The translations under genes were made by a program, and so were the position numbers. DNA of 49,553 bases from Bartonella sp. WD12.1 (GTDB lineage: Bacteria; Pseudomonadota; Alphaproteobacteria; Rhizobiales; Rhizobiaceae): contig NZ_MUBG01000003.1 in the NCBI RefSeq assembly GCF_002022415.1, forward strand, positions 1-49,553. Direction: 5' to 3'. Position 1 is the first letter of the stretch; each line of letters starts with the position of its first letter. The notes below the pieces were generated by a model. The model made no database searches, was not told the DNA's origin, and saw only the letters and a program-made list of their open reading frames with translations. Positions 29,857 to 38,813 of the stretch are shown here, piece by piece.

Positions 29857-30235
29857 AACATTTGCTTCCGGTGTTCAAGCAATTTTTAGTCTATCTCGTA
29901 CCGGATATCGTGCTCTTATTTTAGCTTTGCAAATATACCATGCCAATCAAAGTAATCATGATGAAAGCATCACTCTGATTTGGTATGATGGGGGAGTTAA
30001 TGGACAAAAGCTGGATATGACTGATAGAACATTTTATAGCGGCATAAAAGAACTTATAAATAAAAAAATTTTGCAATCAAAATTACCAAATCAATATTGG
30101 ATTAATCTAGCCATATTCTTCAAAGGTGATAAAATTTCTTTTATAAAAGAATATCAAATAAAATCATTTTCTACCAAAACTAAAGAAAAGACAAATCAAG
30201 TAAAACAAGATTTTCAAAATGATATATCAAAGTAA
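29857..30235 (+). pseudogene. RepL-like replication protein, C-terminal remnant
   Basis: Open from just after a stop at 29852: FASGVQAIFSLSRTGYRALI, LALQIYHANQSNHDE, WYDGGVNGQKLDMTDRTFYS, GIKELINKKILQSKLPNQYW, INLAIFFKGDKISFIKEYQI. The winged-helix followed by WIN..IFF.GD.I.F+KEY is typical of RepL-like initiators. The N-terminal half is gone. An ATG/CTG-type restart near 29927 gives ~100 residues. It is a longer relative of the fragments at 19905 and 23087. Confidence 0.65.
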
Positions 30236-30423
30236 TATTGAATATTATTACAAATAAATAATAATCACACTTCATTGTTTTTTGTATAATTAAAGAGGAA
30301 ATATATAAAATCCTCTTGTATTATAATAAATATAAGTTATTCTGTTTAAATATAACATTTTGATTTAATTATAAGCTACTTATAAATAAGTTACTTCATT
30401 TTTTATGTACCCCTGCTGAAAAG

Positions 30424-30462
30424 CCCTTCTGTTTAGACAGTTGGGTTTTTCTTTTTTTTGTA
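30424..30462 (+). terminator. Intrinsic terminator like that of the repC antisense RNA
   Basis: GCCCTTCTGTTTAGACAGTTGGGTTTTT followed by a T-run. It is nearly the same hairpin as at 19727-19758 and 22910-22941, and here too lies near rep sequence, so it is probably left from another replicon's control region. The rest of 30236-30814 shows no supportable gene; ~30600-30720 has decayed coding-like pieces (FYLTVLLEGRLWKYCPATFK) that I cannot assign. Confidence 0.6.
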
Positions 30463-30814
30463 TTTCTCTTTTTTCACGTCATTTATTTCATTGCTTTCTC
30501 TAGCGACACGAAACGGTGTAGAGGGAAGGGAGCGCGCTCCTTCATAGCGCCGTAGTGACCACCCGATACGAGTAAGTAAAAGCTTCAATAAAAACAACAA
30601 TTTTCCATAACCGGAGTTGTCCATCAGAATGCAAAGCAGGCTGTGGTCAACTTTTACCTGACAGTATTACTGGAGGGCCGGTTGTGGAAATATTGTCCGG
30701 CCACTTTTAAAGGCTATCTTTTAATAATCTCAAAGTTAATATGATATTTTGTACTTGATAACAAATTTCTTAAAAATTTTTATACGAAATCAGTTCTGAT
30801 TCTGTTTAGAACGA

Positions 30815-31534
30815 TCAATGTGGATCGATAGGATTATAAGCACCGTTTCTTCTTCTCCAATCTTCAGGATGTTCAAAATCGCCAGACCATAATCCAACTT
30901 TGGCTTTTTGAGCAGAAAATTGCAATTCTTTGTAATGTGCAGGTGAAGGAAAATTGTGTTGATCTTTCGGTAAAACCATCATTCCTTCTGAAAGGCCTAA
31001 ACTGGCAATATCAACCCCATCAACAAAACACTGTGCGTAATGAATCTGCCTGACGACACGAGCTTGCTTACAACTAACATCTTTATCAATTGTTTTAGAT
31101 ACAAGCCATGCAGTAACAAAAAAACCGCAAGGCCACTGAACACCGTTACGTAATGCAAATTGACGTGGCTCACATGATTCAACACCATACAATTGAACAC
31201 GACGTACAATTCTCTTTCGCCAGATCTCATCTACTGGTGTCATCATTTTAAAAGTAACGCCGCTTGTTACCTGTATAGCACCTGAATAAGTTGGTGTGTT
31301 CTCTTTGTGTAATTGTGATGAACCGGAAATTGTTATTGGTTTGCTTGAATCAAAAGCAAATTTTGAAGTCTGATCTTGAAATTGCTTTTCTATTATAAAT
31401 TTTGCTTCTTGAATGAAAGGTAATTGAATAAAATTTTCAGTATTTTTACTAAAAGTAAAAATAACAACAATAATGATGTAAGTTAAAATTAGATATTTAA
31501 ACCACGATCGAAATATTTTTTTGTTTATATCCAT
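30815..31534 (-). CDS. Membrane-anchored staphylococcal-nuclease-like protein
   Basis: A 239-residue protein with one N-terminal membrane helix (WFKYLILTYIIIVVIFTF) and a C-terminal SNase-like domain at ~115-235: RRVQLYGVESCEPRQFAL, WPCGFFVTAWLVSK, CFVDGVDIASLGLSEGMMVL, then AQKAKVGLWSGDFEHPEDWR. The GLWSG.F..P.DWR end is typical of the family. The usual catalytic acidic/arginine set is only partly visible, so activity is uncertain. Divergent from virB2, in the position where a virB1 transglycosylase might be; may act in the periplasm during transfer. The inner ATG at 31534 was chosen because a GTG is the only earlier option. Confidence 0.7.
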   Translation of the reverse strand: MDINKKIFRSWFKYLILTYIIIVVIFTFSKNTENFIQLPFIQEAKFIIEKQFQDQTSKFAFDSSKPITISGSSQLHKENTPTYSGAIQVTSGVTFKMMTPVDEIWRKRIVRRVQLYGVESCEPRQFALRNGVQWPCGFFVTAWLVSKTIDKDVSCKQARVVRQIHYAQCFVDGVDIASLGLSEGMMVLPKDQHNFPSPAHYKELQFSAQKAKVGLWSGDFEHPEDWRRRNGAYNPIDPH

Positions 31535-31638
31535 TGTTATAGAATTATTATTCTCATGAAATAGTTGCACAAACTATTTTTTCACTTATACAGTTATTAT
31601 TTTATAAAGCTATCATAATATAAGGAGCGGGGGATTTT

Positions 31639-31953
31639 ATGCCTTCATATAAATTAACTGTATCAGATACACAAAAGAAATGGTTAGCCACAGGGCTTAT
31701 GTTATTTATCGCATTTATAACACTAAGTGACCCAGCGTTGGCTCAGAGCTTCGGGCAAGTTGAAAACGCTCTTGGTAAAATAGTAGACGCTATGACGGGA
31801 ACTATTGCAAAATCTATTGCGACTATTGCGGTTGCTGGAACTGGTATCGCGTGGATTGCCGGTTATATCGAAATGCGTAAAGCTTTCTTTGTTTGTGTCG
31901 GTATAAGCATTATTTTCGGCGCATCACAAATTGTAGGAATGCTATCATCTTAA
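31639..31953 (+). CDS. virB2: T4SS pilin VirB2
   Basis: A 104-residue prepilin. A signal peptide (LATGLMLFIAFITLSD) with cleavage after ALA at ~34-36 is followed by two membrane helices (SIATIAVAGTGIAWIAGYI and FFVCVGISIIFGASQIVGML). VirB2 forms the extracellular pilus or the lumen subunits. GGAGCGGGGG lies ahead of the ATG. First gene of a Vbh-type virB2-B11 cluster; no virB1 is present. Confidence 0.9.
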   Translation: MPSYKLTVSDTQKKWLATGLMLFIAFITLSDPALAQSFGQVENALGKIVDAMTGTIAKSIATIAVAGTGIAWIAGYIEMRKAFFVCVGISIIFGASQIVGMLSS

Positions 31954-31969
31954 TATAGTGGTTTAAAGC

Positions 31970-32296
31970 ATGAAAGAGCGTGATCAACTCACTGAAGATA
32001 CACTGTTTCTTGCCTGTACACGGCCCGCAATGATCGCGGGCGTTACAGTAGAAGCTATGGGTTTAAATTTTATGGGCACGCTCATAATATTTATTCTAGC
32101 AGGTAATATTTTCTTCATGGCACTTGGTGTTACTGTACATTTTATAATGAAGGAAATTATCAAACATGATCATAATAAATTTCGTGTTCTTCTTGCGTGG
32201 TTGCAAACTCGCAAGTTCTCAAGAAACGCTGAGCAATGGGGGGGTAGTAGCATTTCTCCATTACGGTTAATCCGTAATTATGAGGAACTAAAATGA
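31970..32296 (+). CDS. virB3: T4SS inner-membrane protein VirB3
   Basis: A 108-residue protein: TEDTLFLACTRPAMIAGVTV, the conserved VirB3 opening with R-P-A before the hydrophobic part, then two near-continuous membrane segments (~22-60). VirB3 assembles with VirB4 at the inner membrane. It overlaps virB4 by four bases (ATGA). Confidence 0.9.
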   Translation: MKERDQLTEDTLFLACTRPAMIAGVTVEAMGLNFMGTLIIFILAGNIFFMALGVTVHFIMKEIIKHDHNKFRVLLAWLQTRKFSRNAEQWGGSSISPLRLIRNYEELK

Positions 32297-34653
32297 ACAT
32301 AGCTCAGCGCAAGCGTGAACCACAGCCGGAATCAGTCATACCTTATGTACGTCATGTGAATGAACATATCATAGCGTTGTCATCACGAGCGCTTATGACT
32401 GTTATAACACTTGAAGGAGTTAATTTTGAAACGGCAGATATTGCTGACCTTAATGTCCTTCATGAGCAATTAAATAACTGCTTTAAAAACATAGCTGATG
32501 AACGAATAGCAATTTACAGTCATATTATCAGAAGGCGTGAAACAGTCTATCCAGATGGCACTTTCAGATCAGAATTTGCACAAACATTGGATGATAAATA
32601 CCGTCAAAGGATGGTGTGTCAAGAATTATATCGTAACGACCTTTATCTTTCAATCATATGGAACCCTCATGTTGATAAAACCGATAAATTAGCTGACTTT
32701 TTTAAACGCTTAGGAAAAGCTAAAGAAGCAGAAACAGAAGTAGATGCAGAATCAATTCGTAAGCTCGAAGATGTTGCAACCAATCTCATGCAAAACTTAG
32801 AGCGTTATGGTGTAAAACGGCTTGGTCTTTATGAGCATAACGGTAATATTTTTTCTGCACAAAGTGAATTTATTCATCAATTAGTAGGCGGCCGTTATGA
32901 ACGTGTACCTCTTACGTGGGGAACAATAGCATCATCTGTATATTCAGATCGGATTCTTTTCGGTAAAGAAATCATAGAAATACGCCACGAAGCAAAGCAA
33001 CGGTTTGCAGGAATGTTTGGTTGGAAAGAGTATCCAGCTAAAACCAGGCCAGATATGACAAATGGTTTGCTCACTCTCCCGTGTGAGTTTATTTTTACGC
33101 AATCCTTTATTTTCAAAAGCAAAAACGTTGCAAAACAGATTATGGGGCGTAAACAAAATCAGATGATCAACGCCGGGGATCGTGCAGGATCTCAAATTGA
33201 TGAATTAGATGATGCACTGGATGATCTTGAATCAAATCGTTTTGTTTTAGGCGAGCATCACTTGTCATTAGCAGTCTTTGCTGACACACAACGAGAACTC
33301 ATTGACAATCTTGCAAAAGCACGTTCTCGCCTTACAGAAGGTGGCGCTGTTGTTGCTCGTGAAGACTTAGGGCTTGAAGCAGCATGGTGGGCACAACTTC
33401 CTGGCAATTATGCTTATCGAACGCGTTCTGGTGCTATTACAAGCCGTAATTATGCCGCGCTTTCACCCTTTTATTCATTTCCGATTGGAAAAATAGACGG
33501 CAATCAATGGGGGCCTGCTGTTGCTCTTATGAAAACATCGGCTGGATCTCCTTTTTACTTTAACTTTCATTTTGGTGATTTAGGAAACACTTTTATTTGC
33601 GGTCCATCTGGATCTGGTAAAACCGTTATTGTTAATTTTCTATTAGCGCAGCTTCAAAAGCATGACCCTGATATGGTGTTTTTTGATAAAGATCGTGGAG
33701 CAGAACTGTTTGTTAGAGCTGGTGGTGGCACATACATGCCGCTAAAAAATGGTAAACCAACAGGTATAGCGCCGCTAAAGGGATTAGATTATAGCAATCC
33801 TGCCAATAAAGTATTCCTACGACAGTGGATTACAAAGCTTGTCTCTAACGAGGGGAAAATAATAAGTGAAGCAGAACGCCAGGATATTTCTGCAGCTGTT
33901 GATCAACTAGCATTATTACCTAAGGAACAGCGCACAATATCTGCATTGCAAATGTTTTTTGATACTACCCATAGGGAAGGCATTGCTGGGTGTTTGGAAA
34001 AATGGCGTAAAGGCAATGCGTTAGGGTGGGTCTTTGATAATGATGACGATGATATCGGGATTGACGCGAAATTTATCGGTTATGATATGACTGACTTTTT
34101 GGACAATGACGAAATCCGCCCTCCATTAATGATGTATTTATTCCATAGAATACTTGATCTGATTGACGGGCGCCGCATTATCATCGTCATTGATGAGTTC
34201 TGGAAAGCGTTAGAAGATGACTCATTTAAAGCATTTGCGCAAGACAGGCTAAAGACGATCCGTAAACAGAATGGTTTAATGCTTTTTGCGACACAATCAC
34301 CAAAAGATGCACTCAATTCAACAATTGCACACACCATTATAGAACAATGCCCAACACAAATATATTTTCCTAACCAAAAGGGAAATTACGCAGATTATGT
34401 AGAGGGTTTTAAATTATCAGATCGAGAATTTAACCTGATACAAACAGAATTAACGCGGGAATCACGCCGATTTTTAGTCAAGCAAGGTCATAGTTCTGTG
34501 GTTGCAGAACTAAATCTACGTGGATTTGATGATGAAATAGCTATTTTAAGCGGAACAACCAAGAATATTGAATTACTGGAGACAATCATGAGCGAAGTGG
34601 GTGAATCTCCAGAAAAATGGTTCCCGCTCTTTCAAGAAAGGCGAAAACAATGA
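32293..34653 (+). CDS. virB4: T4SS ATPase VirB4
   Basis: A 786-residue ATPase. The N-terminal half has the CagE/TrbE/VirB domain; Walker A GPSGSGKTVIVNF is at ~437-449 and Walker B IIIVIDEFWKAL at ~629-640. Further motifs are FATQSPKDAL and ptQIYFPN. VirB4 powers pilus assembly and substrate passage. Full length. It overlaps virB5 by four bases. Confidence 0.96.
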   Translation: MNIAQRKREPQPESVIPYVRHVNEHIIALSSRALMTVITLEGVNFETADIADLNVLHEQLNNCFKNIADERIAIYSHIIRRRETVYPDGTFRSEFAQTLDDKYRQRMVCQELYRNDLYLSIIWNPHVDKTDKLADFFKRLGKAKEAETEVDAESIRKLEDVATNLMQNLERYGVKRLGLYEHNGNIFSAQSEFIHQLVGGRYERVPLTWGTIASSVYSDRILFGKEIIEIRHEAKQRFAGMFGWKEYPAKTRPDMTNGLLTLPCEFIFTQSFIFKSKNVAKQIMGRKQNQMINAGDRAGSQIDELDDALDDLESNRFVLGEHHLSLAVFADTQRELIDNLAKARSRLTEGGAVVAREDLGLEAAWWAQLPGNYAYRTRSGAITSRNYAALSPFYSFPIGKIDGNQWGPAVALMKTSAGSPFYFNFHFGDLGNTFICGPSGSGKTVIVNFLLAQLQKHDPDMVFFDKDRGAELFVRAGGGTYMPLKNGKPTGIAPLKGLDYSNPANKVFLRQWITKLVSNEGKIISEAERQDISAAVDQLALLPKEQRTISALQMFFDTTHREGIAGCLEKWRKGNALGWVFDNDDDDIGIDAKFIGYDMTDFLDNDEIRPPLMMYLFHRILDLIDGRRIIIVIDEFWKALEDDSFKAFAQDRLKTIRKQNGLMLFATQSPKDALNSTIAHTIIEQCPTQIYFPNQKGNYADYVEGFKLSDREFNLIQTELTRESRRFLVKQGHSSVVAELNLRGFDDEIAILSGTTKNIELLETIMSEVGESPEKWFPLFQERRKQ

Positions 34654-35357
34654 GGAAAATTTTATTAACAATAGCGTCTTGTACAATCTCTTTTGGGCTA
34701 ACATCAAATGTATTAGCACAAATGCCCACATTTGATGCAGCAGCTGTTGCCAAAATGGTGGAACAATTAAAACAAGGCAAACAACAACTTGATCAATTAA
34801 CTTCTCAAATAGATGAAATGAAAAAACTGTATGATTCTTTAAATGGCATTGCAGATTTATCTTCACTTCAAGAAATGCTCAATAATAAAGAGATTCAAGC
34901 TGCCTTACCTTCTAATTTTGGTGATTTTGAAAAATTATTAGACGGTAAAAGTGGAAACAGTGCAAAATGGGAAGAAAAGCTTTCGTATAAAAAACCAGCA
35001 GGTGGTGCAGGGTCAAAAGAAGCAGTTGATGCTTTCTATGAAGAAGAAGTTAAAAAAGCTGAACAACGCAATCAGGGGCAAGCAGCCACAGGTGAAGCTG
35101 TTTATGCATCAGCTAATGAAGTGAAACAAACTATCGCACAACTAATGAAACAACTTAAAAATGCACAAACTGCCGGTGAAGTTCAAGGTATTCAAACGCA
35201 ATTAGCAGCTACGCAGGCAATGTTGCAAACGCAAGTCTTACAAATGCAAGCTGCTGCTATGATTCAACAGGCTGAAATTGAAGCTGCAAAGCTTCGTGAA
35301 GAAGAAGAATTTAGAGCACGATATAATAGTTATGCTGACCAGTTGCTCAACAAATAA
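34650..35357 (+). CDS. virB5: T4SS minor pilin VirB5
   Basis: A 235-residue protein with a signal peptide (ILLTIASCTISFGLTSNVLA) and a long, glutamine-rich helical body (EQLKQGKQQLDQLTSQIDEM; LQTQVLQMQAAAMIQQAEIE). VirB5 sits at the pilus tip and helps contact recipients. The ATG at 34650 overlaps the virB4 stop. Upstream in-frame ATG 34617 lies in virB4 and lacks a signal. Confidence 0.88.
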   Translation: MRKILLTIASCTISFGLTSNVLAQMPTFDAAAVAKMVEQLKQGKQQLDQLTSQIDEMKKLYDSLNGIADLSSLQEMLNNKEIQAALPSNFGDFEKLLDGKSGNSAKWEEKLSYKKPAGGAGSKEAVDAFYEEEVKKAEQRNQGQAATGEAVYASANEVKQTIAQLMKQLKNAQTAGEVQGIQTQLAATQAMLQTQVLQMQAAAMIQQAEIEAAKLREEEEFRARYNSYADQLLNK

Positions 35358-35389
35358 ATCATAAAAAAATTAAGAGAGAAAATTTAATC

Positions 35390-35605
35390 ATGAAAAAAAT
35401 CATTATAACAATATTACTTCTTTGTACTGGGCTTATCATTGCAGGCTGTGAAAAAACTTACAGTGTAGAAGAATTTAAAAAAAGTAAAGAATTACTCAAC
35501 GAATGGGCAATTAAGTGCGGATCTTCTGATCAATCTAAAAATTGTAAAAACGCGCGGATAGCGGCGAGACAGCTTTGGAGTGAACGTTATAATCCTACCA
35601 AATAA
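35390..35605 (+). CDS. eexN: Entry-exclusion lipoprotein EexN, copy 1 (shortened)
   Basis: A 71-residue lipoprotein: signal MKKIIITILLLCTGLIIAGC with the acylated Cys20, then EKTYSVEEFKKSKEL, and paired cysteines in KCGSSDQSKNC. A TAA at codon 72 ends it early; the frame continues with EEEEKKHKEMERKKEFHNE to 35671, matching the tail of other copies, so a nonsense change removed ~22 charged residues. EexN proteins block entry of like plasmids. First of six copies. Confidence 0.8.
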   Translation: MKKIIITILLLCTGLIIAGCEKTYSVEEFKKSKELLNEWAIKCGSSDQSKNCKNARIAARQLWSERYNPTK

Positions 35606-35714
35606 CGTCGTGAAGAGGAAGAAAAGAAACATAAAGAAATGGAGCGGAAAAAAGAATTCCACAACGAATAATTATGTAACGTAACGAACTCATAAACAAA
35701 AGGGGAATCTAATC

Positions 35715-35999
35715 ATGAACAAAATAATTATGACAACATTACTTCTTTGCATGGGCCTTATCATTGCAAGCTGTGAAAAAACTTACAGTGTCGAAGAATT
35801 TAAAAAGAATGAAGAATTGCGCAATGAATGGCTATCTAGGTGCGGACTGGGTGGAGGGCCTAAAAATTGTCAAAACGCGCGGTTAGCGGCTGATGAACTC
35901 CGTAAAGAATATTATGATAATCTTTCAAAACAACTTCTCGAATCTTCTGAAAAAAGGCGTAAAGCAATGGAACAGAAAAAAGAACCTAACAACGAATAA
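35715..35999 (+). CDS. eexN: Entry-exclusion lipoprotein EexN, copy 2
   Basis: A 94-residue lipoprotein with the lipobox LIIASC instead of LIIAGC, then EKTYSVEEFKKNEELRNEWL and RCGLGGGPKNCQNARLA, ending in a charged KRRKAMEQKKEPNNE tail. Lies between eexN copy 1 and virB6. Preceded by AGGGGAA. Differences between copies cluster after residue ~38. Confidence 0.85.
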   Translation: MNKIIMTTLLLCMGLIIASCEKTYSVEEFKKNEELRNEWLSRCGLGGGPKNCQNARLAADELRKEYYDNLSKQLLESSEKRRKAMEQKKEPNNE

Positions 36000-36049
36000 C
36001 ATGAGAACACGTAACAAAACGAACTCATAAATAAAATGGATATCCTATA

Positions 36050-36955
36050 ATGGCAGTATCAGGAGAAGTAGCTATATTTGGTACGATGGACGAAATGTTG
36101 ATGAAACCCGTTACGCAAACAATGGACCAAAGCATTACAAATCTTTCATCTGCTTTATCTGGCCCAATTACGGTAAGCGCGACAATTTACATTGCGTTCA
36201 TTGGTTATAATGTCACATACGGGCGTTCTACCGTGCCATTATGGGATTTTATAGCCACAGTCGTAAAGCTTGCCATCATTGTTACACTAGTAAAACAAGC
36301 CTCTGACTATAACATTTGGGTCAAAAATCTATTTTTTACTGATTTGCCTAACACTATTACAAGCGCTATACAAGCGTCAAATGTAGATCATAATGCATGG
36401 GACAAAATGATTGATGATGCTTCTGGACACGTCTTTCGAAAAATAAACAAATCACATGGGTTCGAGTGGCTGGGCAATTGGGTTGCAGGTATAGTCTGTT
36501 TATTCATTGTTACTATATTTTGTACAATTGGTTTTATTGTTGCAAGTTTTGCTAAACTTGGTCTTTCCCTTGTCTTATCATTAGGACCACTTTTTATAGG
36601 CCTTTATATGTTTTCAACAACCAGACGATTCACAGAAGCGTGGTTAGGTCAAGTTGCAAATTTTGTCATTTTGCAAGTATTGGTGGTTCTTCTAGGTGGT
36701 ATATATGTCCATCTCACAATGAGTATTATTGGAAAAGATATTACAGATATAATGATTGCCCTTGTTCAGTTTCTCGCGATTGGTGCATGTGGTATCTATC
36801 TTTTCATAAATTTACCCGCCATTGCATCAGCTTTAGCCGCTGGTGGTGCAAATCTTACAGGAGCAACACATTTAGCTCAGGATTCTGTTAAAGCAGCTAA
36901 CAAAGCAGCAAAAGAAATCGGTCATACTGTTAGAAAGCTAATTTCAAAAGCGTGA
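36050..36955 (+). CDS. virB6: T4SS inner-membrane channel protein VirB6, full copy
   Basis: A 301-residue polytopic protein (five to six membrane helices, for example [14 protein letters not shown] region, [76 protein letters not shown]). The [15 protein letters not shown] loop is conserved in VirB6/TrbL. VirB6 forms part of the inner-membrane channel. A truncated paralogue is at 38814-39380. Confidence 0.93.
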   Translation: MAVSGEVAIFGTMDEMLMKPVTQTMDQSITNLSSALSGPITVSATIYIAFIGYNVTYGRSTVPLWDFIATVVKLAIIVTLVKQASDYNIWVKNLFFTDLPNTITSAIQASNVDHNAWDKMIDDASGHVFRKINKSHGFEWLGNWVAGIVCLFIVTIFCTIGFIVASFAKLGLSLVLSLGPLFIGLYMFSTTRRFTEAWLGQVANFVILQVLVVLLGGIYVHLTMSIIGKDITDIMIALVQFLAIGACGIYLFINLPAIASALAAGGANLTGATHLAQDSVKAANKAAKEIGHTVRKLISKA

Positions 36956-36971
36956 AGAGGATAAATCACAA

Positions 36972-37319
36972 ATGCGGGGTTTCAAAAACATTGGGATTAT
37001 TTTATTGCTCATCTGTTTTATGAGCGGATGTGCGTCTTTTCAAAATACAGGACAATCATTACCGAAATGTAATGGATATTCTAAGAGACCGTTAAATAAA
37101 TCAATGTGGAATTGGGAAGGGAAAAATCCATCTTCCACTCCAATCATGATCAACAATGATACAAGCGTCAAATCATCAGCGCAAAATGATAGTTTTGATA
37201 TGGCTTTAGCTGAAAAATCAAAACATCAAGAAATTGAATCATATAAAAATTGCGCAATGAATGGGCAGCTAGATGTGGAATGGGTGGACAATCTAAAAAT
37301 TGTCAAAACGCCCGGGTAG
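36972..37319 (+). CDS. virB7: VirB7-like lipoprotein, copy a (C-terminus fused to eexN sequence)
   Basis: 115 residues. Residues 1-94 equal copy b (signal, lipobox MSGC at Cys20, [34 protein letters not shown]). At SYKNC the sequence crosses into the middle of an eexN gene in another frame, adding ~20 foreign residues (MNGQLDVEWVDNLKIVKTPG). So this copy is a chimera made by tandem duplication. VirB7 stabilises VirB9 in the outer-membrane core; whether this tail disturbs it is unknown. Confidence 0.82.
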   Translation: MRGFKNIGIILLLICFMSGCASFQNTGQSLPKCNGYSKRPLNKSMWNWEGKNPSSTPIMINNDTSVKSSAQNDSFDMALAEKSKHQEIESYKNCAMNGQLDVEWVDNLKIVKTPG

Positions 37320-37371
37320 CAGAGGATCAACTCCATAGAGAGTACTATGAAAATCTTTCTAAAGAATTATG
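37255..37371 (+). pseudogene. 3' half of an eexN gene at the duplication junction
   Basis: GAATGGGCAGCTAGATGTGG through ACTATGAAAATCTTTC matches eexN copy 4 (37911-38029) almost exactly but lacks the lipoprotein signal; its 5' side is virB7a. This marks the exact recombination joint: virB7 was joined to eexN when the virB6-virB7-eexN block was duplicated. Confidence 0.85.
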
Positions 37372-37416
37372 ATGATTCTAACAATTAATAAAGAAAAGCA
37401 CAAAGAAAATTTAATC

Positions 37417-37764
37417 ATGAAAAAAATCATTATGACAATACTGCTTCTTTGCACTGTGCTTGTTATTACAGGTTGCGAAAAAATTTACAGTGCAGAAGAA
37501 TTTAAAAAAAATAAAGAATTGCGCAGCGAATGGGCATTTAAATGTATGACTGGAGAATCTTCTAAAAATTGTGAAACTGTGCAGGAAGCCATCAACGAAA
37601 TTGAAATAGAAAATAGAAAAAAGAGGATGGAAGAATTCAAAAAAAAGCTAGAGGACGATAGGAAAAAAGCTAAAGAAGAATACCAAAAACAGCTAGAAGA
37701 GTATAATAAAAAGAAAGAAGAACGCGAAAAAACTCAACAGAAAAAAGAACCTCACAACGAATAG
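37417..37764 (+). CDS. eexN: Entry-exclusion lipoprotein EexN, copy 3
   Basis: A 115-residue lipoprotein: LVITGC lipobox, EKIYSAEEFKKNKELRSEWA, KCMTGESSKNCETVQEAINE, then an extended charged coiled-coil-like tail of ~55 residues (KKLEDDRKKAKEEYQKQLEE). Copies 3 and 5 form one subtype (EKIYSAEE, CMTGESSKNC) distinct from copies 1, 2, 4 and 6. The tail is the longest of the six. Confidence 0.85.
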   Translation: MKKIIMTILLLCTVLVITGCEKIYSAEEFKKNKELRSEWAFKCMTGESSKNCETVQEAINEIEIENRKKRMEEFKKKLEDDRKKAKEEYQKQLEEYNKKKEEREKTQQKKEPHNE

Positions 37765-37804
37765 AGAAACGTAACGAATTCATAAATAAAAGGGGAATTC
37801 AATC

Positions 37805-38029
37805 ATGAAAAAAATAATTATGACAACACTACTTCTTTGCACTGGGCTTATCATTGCAGGCTGTGAAAAAACTTACAGTGTAGAAGAATTTAAAAAAAAT
37901 GAAGAATTGCTCAAAGAATGGGCAGCTAGATGTGGAATGGGTGGACAATCTAAAAATTGTCAAAACGCCCGGGTAGCAGAGGATCAACTCCATAGAGAGT
38001 ACTATGAAAATCTTTCCAAAGAATTATGA
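37805..38029 (+). CDS. eexN: Entry-exclusion lipoprotein EexN, copy 4
   Basis: A 74-residue lipoprotein with LIIAGC, EKTYSVEEFKKNEELLKEWA and RCGMGGQSKNCQNARVAEDQ, and no charged tail, ending NLSKEL. A near-identical 3' half is at 37255-37371. Preceded by AGGGGAA. Confidence 0.85.
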   Translation: MKKIIMTTLLLCTGLIIAGCEKTYSVEEFKKNEELLKEWAARCGMGGQSKNCQNARVAEDQLHREYYENLSKEL

Positions 38030-38073
38030 TGATTCTAACAATTAATAAAGAAAAGCACAAAGGAAATTTAGTC

Positions 38074-38379
38074 ATGAATAAAATCATTATGACAATACTG
38101 CTTCTTTGCACTGTGCTTGTTATTACAGGTTGCGAAAAAATTTACAGTGCAGAAGAATTTAAAAAAAATAAAGAATTGCGCAGCGAATGGGCATTTAAAT
38201 GTATGACTGGAGAATCTTCTAAAAATTGTGAAACTGTGCGGGAAGCCATCAACGAAATTGAAATAGAAAATAGAAAAAAAATAATGGAAGAATTCAAAAA
38301 AAAGCTAGAGGACGATAGGAAAAAATTCGAAGAACGTAGAAAAGAAATGGAGCGGAAAGAAGAACTTCGTAACGAATGA
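38074..38379 (+). CDS. eexN: Entry-exclusion lipoprotein EexN, copy 5
   Basis: A 101-residue lipoprotein of the copy-3 subtype (~90% identical over the first 75 residues) with a shorter charged tail ending KEMERKEELRNE. The intergenic DNA before it equals that before copy 3, so the two come from one duplication. Confidence 0.85.
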   Translation: MNKIIMTILLLCTVLVITGCEKIYSAEEFKKNKELRSEWAFKCMTGESSKNCETVREAINEIEIENRKKIMEEFKKKLEDDRKKFEERRKEMERKEELRNE

Positions 38380-38429
38380 TATGAGAATATATAACGTAAC
38401 GAACTCATAAACAAAAGGGGAATTCAATC

Positions 38430-38732
38430 ATGAAAAAAATTATTATGACAACACTACTTCTTTGCACGGGTTTTATCATTGCAGGCTGTGAAAAAACTTA
38501 CAGTGTAGAAGAATTTAAAAAAAATAAAGAATTGCGCAGAAAATATTCATTTAAGTGTCTAGCTGGAGAATCTTCTAAAAATTGTGAAGCTGCACTAAAA
38601 GCTATCAAAGAAATTGATAACGAAAATATGAAAAAAGCACAAGAAAAAACCGAAAAACAGTTAGAGGAAAATAGAAAAAAACAAGAAGAACGTAGAAAAA
38701 ATCAACAGAGACAAGAACTTCGTAACGAATGA
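38430..38732 (+). CDS. eexN: Entry-exclusion lipoprotein EexN, copy 6
   Basis: A 100-residue lipoprotein: FIIAGC, EKTYSVEEFKKNKELRRKYS, KCLAGESSKNCEAALKAIKE, then a lysine/glutamate-rich tail ending NQQRQELRNE. It combines the head of the copy-2/4 type with a body closer to copies 3/5, which suggests recombination between subtypes. Confidence 0.85.
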   Translation: MKKIIMTTLLLCTGFIIAGCEKTYSVEEFKKNKELRRKYSFKCLAGESSKNCEAALKAIKEIDNENMKKAQEKTEKQLEENRKKQEERRKNQQRQELRNE

Positions 38733-38813
38733 TATGAGGATCTGCAACGAAACAAACTCATAAATATCGTAAATAAAATGGATATCCTATAATGGCAAAA
38801 ATATTAGAGGAAT

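Noticed and set aside
30433..30624. 63-codon frame on the minus strand
   Set aside because: It runs through the terminator hairpin and low-complexity DNA and shows no family-like pattern.
35390..38732. Tandem similar segments considered as an integron or phase-variation array
   Set aside because: Each unit is a complete lipoprotein gene with its own signal and ribosome-binding site; no recombination sites are seen between them.
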